This document shows positions 19,994-31,900 of a stretch of 64,000 nt of DNA, one piece after another; positions within the stretch are counted from its first letter, which is position 1; each line of letters begins with the position of its first letter. The notes below the pieces were generated by a model. That model did not search any database, was not told the origin of the DNA, and was given only the letters and a program-made list of their open reading frames with translations. The translations under genes were made by a program, and so were the position numbers. The DNA is from Acidobacteriota bacterium (lineage in GTDB: Bacteria > Acidobacteriota > Holophagae > Acanthopleuribacterales > Acanthopleuribacteraceae), in contig JAGQSC010000029.1 in NCBI GenBank assembly GCA_020439745.1, forward strand, positions 1 to 64,000. The letters run 5' to 3'.

Positions 19994-22900
19994 TCATGGT
20001 GTCAACCAATTTTCTGCCGCATCGCGCCAGGCTTGCGGCAGTTCCAACCAGAAGGGGTCTGAGAGCGAAGAGAATGCGGTCTTCCAGTTTTGGAAGTCCT
20101 GATTGAACTGGGATTCACTCACCGTGATAGGACCCAACATCACAGGAAACAACATCTCGTATTCGGCTTGCGTCACGCTGGGTAACGTGAAGCTGAGGTT
20201 CATGGCGTAGCTGCCTTCGATGTAACTTTCCTCAACGGGGTCCGTGAGGAATGGCTCAATCCGGGCGCCACTCAGTCCTGTCAACATGCCAAAACGGAAG
20301 TCAGTCGTCGACATCGCTTGACCGACGTCAAAAGTCGTTCCCGTTTGTCCGCTAAAAGACAGGGGAAGCTCCAGTTCTGTTCCGGCTAACTGGCCGCTGA
20401 AATCAATCAAACGAGTGCGAAATGCCAGCATGTCGTCGGTGCTGGAACTATGCGTATCCACGAACCCGATCCAACCGAGGGGATTGGTGAATACCCTGTT
20501 TGGCAGGTAGTAGTAAGGGCTTCCAAAGCAGAACCTGAGGAAGTTCTCTTCGTAGCCGCCGCCGTAGTCCTGACGATCGGTGATAAAACCGGGCCCTAGG
20601 CCGACGCTATTGTCGGGGTCCCATACATAGGGTTCGTAAGGATTGATCGGCAAGTCGATACCGTTATCGACATGATCTTGCGTGATCACCACTTCATAGA
20701 CCCAAGAAATGGCTTGGCTTGTTCCCAGGTCTTTCTGAGACGTTTTGTAAGCGTTGCCGATATTGGCATGGTAAGTAATGTAGATCCATGCCTTATGCCC
20801 GATGGGTACCCGATCCAAATACGCAATATCAATATCCCGGCGTTTGGGTGCAACCCCTTTGTAGTAGGGATCGTAAGGCGGTGGTCCTGTGGCTTCAGAA
20901 ATGTATTGGACGTCCCAGAAATATTCCCAAAGCTGATAACTGACATAGGTGTCTGGGAGTTCCATGATCCAATTGGTGTCCAGGCGCACCTCGATATCAG
21001 CAGTCAGAAGTTCGTCGCCAGGCATCCAATCCAGCATGGCTTGCTCGCCGATGTTTCCTGAAATCCCATACCGGGTGGGGAAATCGCTTGCGTAAGCGGC
21101 GTAAATTCTTCCCGGACTCAGGTAGAAGGGGATGTTGTTGTCGACGATGGCATAGTCGTCCCACAGACGATAGGTGTCTATGAGCAATTCGCCATCATGG
21201 TCCTTTTGAGAGGTGTCTCGTTTCTCGCCACCGTAGTAATCGGAAGACAAATTCACGCCTACCCAAGAAAGAGCCTCAGAATTTCCAACGGCCAGATCAA
21301 TGGATGTGGGCGATGCCTGTTGGGGCGCAATCAATTTGAAATGTGGACCCAGATTGGCTGTGGCGCTATCCACCAATGATGTGGTGACAAGCGATGTGGG
21401 TTCCACCCATATGTCGTCATAGCGGATGGCGTAATCGAAGTTCATTTCGTAGGGGTATCCGTTAACCAACCGGAACAGGTGGGGAACCTCATAATCGCGT
21501 TCGACGCCCACGGTGTCTGAGAAATAGCTGCTTGGGTATTTGAAATCCGGCAGCGGGTCACCGTTCTCGTCCAGCACTGTCAGATTGGCTACCGCAAAGG
21601 GCAGCGTGACGGGGAAGTATCCATCCACCACTTGGGCGGTGCCTTCGGCAATAATCGCCTCGGCTGTGGGGGCGGCCAAGCGATAACGAAGCGCCATGGA
21701 CCCATCTGTTGGGGCACGTAAGTTAAATGTCATGGTTCCGCTGCTGGCGGCAATGTAGGTGGCATAGGTTGGTAGAGCCGCAGGGTACTCGGCACCTGTG
21801 ATTTGATCGACATACACCAGTTCATGCAGATAGGTGGCTACGCCGTTGACATTTGGGATGTAGGAGATACCGTCTGCCGCGCGCGTCCGCAGGTAGGTCA
21901 ATGGCCAACTGCTCGGGCCCACAGTGTTGGGGTCGTCGCAGTCAATGAACACAGTCTGGCTGTAGATGGGACTGGAAAACCCGGGCAGGTAAGCCTCTAC
22001 TAGGGCGTTTAATCCAGCAATCGGTGCAAGCAATACATACCGATCGTAACTGGAGTAGTCTCGGTCGACCGAATACAGATAGGTCGGCTGGCCGTCGATG
22101 AACCACTCAAGATCTTTGCCCCTCAAATCGTAGCGGGCATGGATGTAGATGATGTCGTTCATGCAAATGCGTAGGTAGGTTCGCATGAACTCGCGTTTGC
22201 CGATGGACACGTTGCCGACCAAATACCAACGGGTTCCATCCATGCTGAAATGAACCGTCCAGACATCGCCCACTCGGATGCCATCAAACGAGACGTTACC
22301 GTCCTGGTCGGTGATCTCGACCATTTCGCGCCCGTCCGTGTGTGTGAGTCGTATGTAACGACCGACCGTGTTTGGCTCTCCCGTGAGGAGCTTGTAGATG
22401 AACGTGGTTGGAGCCGTGTGGAAGCCGCCATTGACGACGATCGTTCCCGATTGAGCGGCGCCATCGACCCCATTGCGCGTGGAGATGTGGTCTATGTCGA
22501 ATGTGGACAACGCCTCGTCATAAGTGAGAGCGACGCGTCCACCGCCACCACCGAAGTTACCGGACGTGGTATCCCAGTCCCCGATATTACCGTCGCCGCC
22601 ATCCGCCGAAACATAACCTGCACCCAGGATTCGTTCCGCCTGCACGTTTACGCTGCCGCCTGAACCGGAGGCATCGTTGTTACGGCCATGCTGGCCGTTG
22701 GCTTTGATGGAACCGTTCAAGGTCAAAGTGCCCGTGATGTCGAGGATCACCGCTCCGCCGCCAGTGCCGCCGCCTGATGACGAAGCAGTGTCGCCGCCGG
22801 ATCCAAGGTCGCGCGGGTCGTAGGGATCGCCATAGGTAGGTCCACCGCTGGAACCCGTACTGCCCCCCGAGCCTCGTCCGCCGTAGCCAGCTGCATAACC

Positions 22901-25900
22901 GCTGGTGCTTCGGCCCGGTCCAGAGCCTTTTACATAACCTCGCTCCGATGCGTCTATTCGCGATGTGAAGTCCACCAGCACATCGCCACCGATCGTGAGG
23001 TCAATGCCCGGTATCTCCTGAACGCGGTGGGTGACGACCGCCCCATTGATGACTGTGAGGCTGGCGAAATCGTGGGGACCAATGCACGTGAGTTCGGTAC
23101 CTGAAACGTAAATATCCATGCCTTCCACGTTCTGGCCCGTGGTGCCCACCGCCCAAATTGTGTCATTGGGCTGAGCGAGATAGGCATTGGGACCCAGATC
23201 TCGTATTAAGTAGGTGGCACTGGTGGTCTTGCTCGGAGGCTTGTTGGGTACGAAGAGCCGGGCTCGCAACTCGGTGTCACTGTTAATGGTGATGGTGCCA
23301 CCGGGGGTAAGGGAAGGGTCCGACTGCGTCGGTTCACGTCCGTCAAGGGTGTAGTGAATCGCGCCTACAGAGACCAATGCATTTACGGTGACTACCTGTG
23401 ATGTGGGGAAGATGCCGCCCGGCGGTGAAAAACGCGGTTCGGGGACAGCCACATCCAGGTTGTAACGCTCAGCTAGGTAGAACTCCACTTGTTGTGTTTC
23501 ATCGTGTGTGAGTGTGCGGTCATAGATGATGACTTCAGCAATATCACCCGTAAAATTGGACGACCCATCTCCGCCAATGTTGAGCTGCGCCGTGTCCGGA
23601 TCAGCGATGACTGACAAGCCATCGTAGCCAGAGGTCCCGTTCACCCGAGTGGATACACGTCCACTGGTTTCTTGGGCCATTGAGACTATGGACCAACGAT
23701 CTAGGAGTGGGCCTTGGTGGACCAGTTCGTAGTTGAGTTCCAGGTAACCAGTGGCATATGTAGACAGCCGATGTTGCACATACTTCGATTCGTCGGCAAT
23801 ACCCAACATGACCATACGACTGGAATATCCGATCCTGGTGGGGTAGGCCACCATGAAGATAGTCGCCTGTTCATTGAATGCTGGTGCGATTTCGTGAACC
23901 TGGAAGTAATGGGAGCCATCAAAGTGCCATGCATCACGGCCATTGATAAGGTCTGGCAGCGCGTCGGGAAAACTGGGTACATAGGTGGACCCGTTCCAGG
24001 TCTGACCGGGACGGGCAGGATGTTGGTGGTACGACAGGTCCTGCCAACCCACGGTTTCACCGTCCACCACAATAGACCCTTGATCGGCCTCAGCCCAAAA
24101 TGCCATGCCACGAGTGGGAAGCTCCGGGTGAGTCGCTACAAAGCTGGCATAACGTTGCGCCTCGTCTCGGGATAAATGCAAGCGATGGGTTTCGTCTTGA
24201 GTTTCCTGGGGCAAAGCTGCGATCCAGTTCGCGGTGGGTGAATAGGTTCCGTAGGTTTCGGACAGGTACGCGTGAATACTTTCGAGTTCTACCGGTGTAA
24301 GGGCCCGATTGAAGACCATGACTTCAACCAATTCGCCAAAAAAGGTGCTGTTCCCGTTGGGAGCGGCACCAAGGCGGTTTCGGTCGCGGATAATACTGGT
24401 GGGCACATGGACCGTGCCAACGCCTTCCTGCACATTGTCTGTGCGTATGTTGACCGCCGTTCCCTGTTGATGAACGGTGTAAGCGGCCGTTCGGTAATAA
24501 TCAATGGCCTCGGGCCCAGTAAGGGTTTGGGACGAAGGTGCTTCAACGCGATAGTACAAGTTTCGACTGCCGCTCTGCTTGATGACCTCCATTTGATAGG
24601 CGCCACTTTGCTGGCCCAATTCAAGCCAGGTTGCCGTGGACGTATTGTCCGGTTGACCCACATTGGCCACAAAGATTGCAGTGAACCCGAAATTAAAATT
24701 GTCGAAACCTGTTGGCAGGTCCAGGAAATCGTTCTTTCCGTCGAAAGCCACCACTGGATGTGGGCCGTATGCGCTGTAGCTGGGCATGGGGCGATTCGCC
24801 TCATTGCCTTGCACACCATCGTTACCTTGTCCGGATAGGTCAATCCATTGGGAGACCAAACCTTCGTCGACATACAAGGTGCCACTGTCGGCCTTCAGCC
24901 ACAACAGATTGTTGCTGATTGATTGTGCGGAAAAATCGCTTGCGGTTAGTGTGATGGATTGCACTTGTCCGGCCGTAAGTGTCTCGTTTTGAGCCACGCT
25001 CCCTGCGCTGGCTGCGGCCACAAACCGGTAACTGGTGGGGAACATGGTGAGACTGAGATCACCGTTGGCGTCGCTGTTGCCCAAGCGAATCCCATCTGCA
25101 ACTACCAACGCGTTGGCAACGGCAATACCGTTAATATCTTGCACATGGATCGATGCCGTCGCGGTTTGTGACGTGGGTGGACCATCGATGGTGAGTGTGG
25201 TTGTTTGATTTCGAGTGATGTCTACAGGCACCGTGAACCAGACATCACCCCATCGGGAGGTGACTTCTAGGTCATAGTGGCCTTCTTGAACGGGCAGAGA
25301 TTGGGAGCCGGTAAATGGAAATTCCAGGCTGTATCGCTCAAACTCCAGTGTGCCCAAGAGTCCGGAAAATCCACTGCCCAGTGAGACTTCGATCAGCCCC
25401 TCGTAGTAGGGTTCGAGGAGTAGGTTGACGTCCAAACGATCTTGAATAGCAGTGATGGTGTCTTCATAAAGCACCACGCCGCCAGTTTCTGTGGTGCCTT
25501 GCACGCGCAGATCGAGTTGGGTACCTAAGATGTAGTGTTCATCGGAAACCCACTCACCTTGCAAATCGGTGATCCCGACCAATTCATCTTCCAGGTACAC
25601 CTCGAGTCCGGGGATGGGCTCCAGGTTGGTAAAGGTGTCGAGCGCTCGAACCAAGATATCCCCACCGCCTGGGTCCTGAACCGTTCGGTCAAACAGGGTG
25701 TGGGTTGAGGTGACTTCGTAGTGGCCGTAGTTCACCGTGACCTTGTAGTATTGCTGGGCGTATTCGTTGTATCTGATGGGCAGATCAACCCAGGACACTT
25801 GGCCGGCGCTGTCTGTGGTCTTTGTTCCGTGGTCCCATACTTTCGGCTCACTGCCATTGGTAATGACATTCACTTCAACGCCTGGGAAGGGTTGTCCAAA

Positions 25901-28900
25901 ACGATTGAGCACGGTATAGGTGAGTGTTCTGGCTTCTTGGGGTGCGATGCCGAACTGCACGCCGGTCGGGTTATTGAGCAGCCCAAAATAGTGCATGGCA
26001 CCGTGGCCGGACGGGTGATTATTCACGGCATAGAATTTCCAGTCTCCATAAGGTAAACCGGAGATCGTATAGGTTTGTTGACCCTGAGTTGTGTAGGTAT
26101 ATTCCGAGCCATCAGGGGCGATGGCATGAATCGTTACATCCACATCGGGGTCGTCTCCGTAGCGCAAGTCAGCAAAATGGGCGATGCCATCTTCAGGTAG
26201 GTTCTGGAAAATGATTTCACCCTGAACGCCGGCGGGATTTCCTTGGGTATCAAAGAACAAGATATCCAGACTATTGGTACCCAACTGCCAGGGGTAAACC
26301 AGGACTGCAATGTCTGCAGCGGCTCCGTTACCGGCTGGCAGCAAGGTGTACGGTGCCACACGGTTGTTCACCCATACGTGATGTGGCTCGGGTTGCCCGT
26401 GCTGAAACACTGTACGATTGGGGTCTAGCACAAATGACGGGTCATCCACTGTGAATTCGAGATGTTGCGGCAGCGATTCGAAGGGACCCACGTCGCTGAA
26501 ACTGATGCTTGTGGTTGATGGCCAATCGACGTAGTGAGAGACAACGGATCGCGCACTGGACAGGTTTGTGAGTTCTAGGCGAACCTCATTGGACCCTACC
26601 TTCCACGGTCGTACGAAATACGGCAAATGGAAGGCCCAGTGGTCCATGGTTTCGTTGTAGGTGAAGTTCATCCAACTTCCACCGGGCAGGTATCCCCGTA
26701 CATTTGAGGCGGGCTTGTCGGTGGTCACGATCAAATCGGCCGAACCATCGCCTGGTAGCGTCATCACAAGATTGGCAGAAGGCGGAACTACGTCAAGAAC
26801 GATGTCCTCCAATTCTTGGTATCCGGGCTGGAGTGTCAAATCGCGCACGACCCGCGCGCCTGAACCGTTGTAATTTTGTGCAACCGTCAGACTGGAGATG
26901 GATGTAGTGGGAAGATAATCCCAGGTCAAGAATGGATTGGCGGTGCGGTATTTGGGCGAAGTCCAGCCCAGTGCGGATACCCGCACATACGAATTGAGAA
27001 AAGCGCCGGTTGTATCACGAGCAGAGAGCCGCACAGACGCTGTTTCCTGGGAGATGTTCTCGCGAAGTTCAAATACTTGATCGGGTGTTGACACTGTGAT
27101 CGGGCTGGCCATGTGGAAAATCGGCGAGTTTTCCGGGTTGAACTGCAGCCGCCAGGTTCCGGGTGGCAAGCTCATGACACCTAGTCCGCCTGTAAAATAA
27201 CGGGTTTCGTAGTAGGTGCTGCCCGTGGCTGCGTAGCGCCGTACCGTGAATTTGGGTATGGGTGTGTCCCAGTAATCGGCAAAGAACACGTTGGCTCGAA
27301 CCCAGAATGGCAGCGCGGCAGCGCCAAGCGCCTCGTACCGATTGACGGTGCCAAACAGGATATTGACGTTGGGATTCCAGTTCGCTTTGGGAATGGTGGG
27401 AGTGGAGAGCCGCCACTGACCTTCGGGTAAAAGCGGGAAGTAGGCTTCCATTTGTCCCGAAGTGTTTTCGGCAACTTCAGCTGTGAAGGTTTTGAGGGTG
27501 GTGGCAATTTCAATGATCTGGCCGTCAATGAGTGGCGTTCCACCGTCGAACTCGCCAACAAACACCAGCGGCGAACTGCCCGGCACTTCAACTGTTTGCG
27601 AAACGGTATTTCCCGGTACTACGGTGATCTGGCCAGTGACCAATACACCCGACAAGGGGTCCACATAGCGGTAGGTGTAGAGACCTTGAATGACGAAGCG
27701 GAAACCTACTTGATCGTTGCCATCAAGGACACGAACGAAATTGACGCCTTTGCCAGTTAATTCAATCAGGCCAAATCGGTGCGCGAAGCCACGCTGCGTG
27801 AAATTGAACGCGAGGTCGCCTACGTTGGCATTAACGGGTACTGTGACACGGGTAACCACATCTTCTTCGATAACGACATTAGCGGCACCGTAATACTGTT
27901 GATCCAACGTCACCACATGCAGCTCAATATTCTCACCTTTGGTGATGTTCTTAATGCGAGCCAGTCCGGCCCCATCGGTATAGGCACGCGACCTTCCGCT
28001 GACGATGGCACCTGGGATAGGTGCCATGGTCACTTGATCCACGACGGTGACTTCAAGAATTCGGGGTAGCTCAACCGTGAACAAATAGTCCGCTTCAGGA
28101 TCGTTGAGTTGGATATCGTATTCGCGTACCAAATAACTGTGATCCAGGTTCCCTGCAATGGCGACCCGCAAATGCACGTGGCCTTCCGAAAAATCAAACT
28201 GGATCGGCGTGCCGTCTGGGTAAATCACATCGCCTTGGCGCTGTGCAAGGCCGCCCAGTGCGGTCCATGTCCACTTCACATGAATGCGTTCGTCAATATT
28301 TTCGTTGGTGTCCCATTGAAAGCCAATTAAAGGCCGATATTCAGGAACGTCGAGATAAGCTTGAACGTCGTTTGTGGCATCACTAACGACTTCGGTGTGC
28401 ACCAGGGTGACCAGGGTGTTTTCCGCATTTTCTACCATGAAACTGATCGGTCCTGCTTGTAGAAAAGGGGTGAGGTAGTCGCCGTTGGCACCGTCAAGAT
28501 AACCGCCAAACAAACGGTTCGTGCCTCTGAATGCGGTGAGCTTGGCACCCACCGCCAAATCACCTGTCGGTAGAAAACCCGTCAAATGGAGTTTCCCCAC
28601 GGGTTGCATGACCACGCGTAAGTCTTCTGTTTCTGGGACGGAAAAACGAACGGTGCTGTGCCGATTGGTGAAAGGGTCGTAGACCGACAGGGAGTAATTG
28701 CCTCGGGTCAGCGACGGGAAACTAAACAGTCCGTCGACATCACTAGTACCCAAGAGCGTTTGATTACTCAATCCGGATACATTGCTACCTGAAAAGGCGA
28801 GTGTTCCAGCTTCGCGAGCCAAACTTAGCTGTGCATCGGGCACAGGTGTACCGGTATCGTTGACTATGGATCCAATGAAGTCTTGACCGGGTTGGATGGT

Positions 28901-31900
28901 TAGGTGGATGCTTTCATTGTCTTCACCCACCGTACCGTACCAGGCATCCGTAATACCTGTAGATACTTGCATGGCTATTACCGACCAGCGGCCCAAAGGC
29001 AGATCGGCAAGGGTCATAACGTTAGTCTGTGAATCAGGCTCGTATTGTTGTTCCTGCCACAACCTCCCGTCTTTGAAGATTTGAAGGAGGATGCCTTGGC
29101 TCAAAGGCGTGCCGGTTTGGTCGCTGACGGATATTTGAAGTTCGCTTAGAGGGCGAATGACAATATCGATGGGTTTTCCATCGTCCGCCAGCTCAACGAC
29201 CGTGCGTTCGCAGAAACCTGAGTAGGGTGCCGAAGGTCCTTCGTAGATCACGCAGAACGGGACCGAAGTGCGTACCTGAAAACTCGGCTGGAAATTTTGT
29301 TCGTCCAATGTGACGATTTGTTCAAGTGTCACTTGCTGCATGGAGTTGTCGATGACCTGTGCTTGCGTGAAATGAACGGAGCCTACGCTCACGCGGCGTC
29401 CTAACGTATCCCAAATACGAACAGGCACGTTCACGTTGCCATTCATTCGAATAGGCAGGAAAGGAACAGCTAATCGCTGGTCCCACAACCACTTCCCCTC
29501 CGCATACTGACCGGTGTCATCGTCAAATGCCTGGGCGTGAAATGTATAGGCGAATGCACCGTCGGGGATTTCGATGTTGTGGAGGTCGATGCCCCCGGTT
29601 TCAGTGGTGAAGTAGTCACCAATAAATATTTCGCCATAGATCTCATTACCGTGAGGTTCCACAGACAACCGATACTTGATTTGGTTTTCAACCGGCATGT
29701 TCATCGCGTCAAACACTTGGCCGGCAAGGCTTATGGTGCGGGGCACGATGACGCGTTTTTTGCGTAGTAGGAGATCACCGACGAAGGTTTCTCCTGAGGT
29801 CACGACGATGGTTGCGTCCGTTTTGACATAATTCACGCGCAGCCCTTGAGAGGGCAACATGGTGACCTGGGCGGTGCCTGGGTTTAGACCGGCGAGCGTA
29901 ACCTCACCTTGGCTATCTGTTACGTTGGCAAAGGTGGACCCGGCGCTGTCTTTCACCTCCACCCAAACGTTTTCAAGGCGTTCAAGGGTGTCTTCGGAGT
30001 AGATTGTGAGTTGCGCGGACCCGCTTTCCGGAAAGGAGACGGTGGCGGATTCTTGAAACTCGTTGAGTCCTCGCGTGTGGATAGCACTGGTCGTGCGAAA
30101 GTTGACCGGATGCTGCGTATCAATGCGTATGGGGTATTCAAATTCGGGAACAAAACCGATCCACTCAAATACGATGTGACCATCGCTATCAGTCAGTGCC
30201 GACTGACCGGGGAAATGCGGTGCGATTGTCTGAATGAAATCGCTCACCGATACCCAGGCATTGGGAAGTGGAGAGCCGTCCTCGTCCAGTACCAGAACAT
30301 CCAGTGAGTAGGGGGCATCCAATATGAAGTTGAGCTGTGTGTTCAGTTGGTTGGGCGCGGAAAGGGTGAAACTCTGGCCATAGGCCACGCCGAATCGCCT
30401 TATTGAGGCATAGCCTAGTCCCACCATCACGCCTTCAAATACGACAGTGCCTGTCTCGTCAGATTCCTGGACCGTCACTGAAAGTCCGTCGAGTATTTGA
30501 ACCGGCACGCCAGCCAAGGGTGCACCCGTGCTGTCGGTAACGTGCACGGTTACGGTTCCCGTTTCCGATGGTGTGTAAAGGAATGTGCCCAAATCTACGG
30601 TTTCACCTGCATGGGCTTCTACCGTGCGCCACTCGACCTGCGAACTGCTGCGCCAGTCGCGGCGGTACATGATGTCCATGGTCCCTTCCGGGACCTCCAT
30701 GATGGGGTTTCCATCATCGAACCCTTTCAGAAACACACCGGCAAAGACGTTGGAAGTGGTGCTCGGTGGGACACCGCCAAAAACGGTCCCGTAGTGTCTT
30801 ATCAACAGGGCGCCCTCGGTCAAGGGAACGGTCTCACCGTGTTCGTCGATGGTCCGCATCTGAGCGGTGAGGACGGCAGGGACTGTGGCCGGATCCAACG
30901 TAATAACTGCGCCTAGATTGTCTGGGCTAAGGGTGAATGAATGGGCGTCAAACCCACCAATACCTTGTGCGAGGATGCTAATGGGCCCCAGCCGCATGTT
31001 CGAAAACTCTATGGATTCGCCCGGAAGTAGAGCGTGACTGACCAGAAACTCATCTTGGTCCAGGGCCTGTAAATGGACGATATCGTCTGGCTCGGGTATT
31101 GCCCCGTTGGGAAGTGGCGGTATTTGTACGCGAAAACTCCCCCGCGGCGTAAACACAAAGTCGTAACGCACATCTTGACCGGCGTAGCGACCATAGATCA
31201 GCCGGTCGACTTGGCGGCCATTCCAGCGAACGGTCCAAATGAGGTCGGGATTCAGGTGAGAGCAAGGATAGGGCGGATTGTGCTCACAGTATTCGCAACA
31301 AGGATATCGGGGGTCATCGTGACCCCGGTAAAAGGGCCAATAGTCCAATTCGTAAGACCCGTCGAGACCCGTTAGGACGCCAAACTCCTGGATGTAACTG
31401 AAGCCGTGTTCCCGGGTTCGAGACTGTTGTTCAGCGAGTAGCTCAAGCGACACTCTAATCTGCTCGGCCAACTCTAGATTGCCGCTAGCCGCCAACTCGT
31501 CATAACCGTCGAACTCAATGGGGGGCGCGTTGTTCAAGCGCGTTGCGGACTGGATGAGACGGACTTCCGCTGCCGGTATGGGTTCTCCGTTCGGGCCCAG
31601 CACAATCCCATGCACGGTTGTGCCGCGCAAGTACTCGGACATGTGAATGGCGCGAATGGTTGGTTCGAAGGGTGTGCCGCTGACGGATTGAACGCCGCTA
31701 TCCATGAAAATATCGCGTTCGATGAGACCTAGGGGATTGCGCGCCCAAATCTGAATCACGTGATCGGTTAGGCGATCGGCTCGAAGGACTTGGTTATTCT
31801 CGATGTCGAACCGGCTGGCAAATGCTTCATCGAGTTGGACGGGGGTGTTGAAGTACAGCAGTACTTGCCGCCCGTACAGGTCTGGATCGATGGTCAAGAA

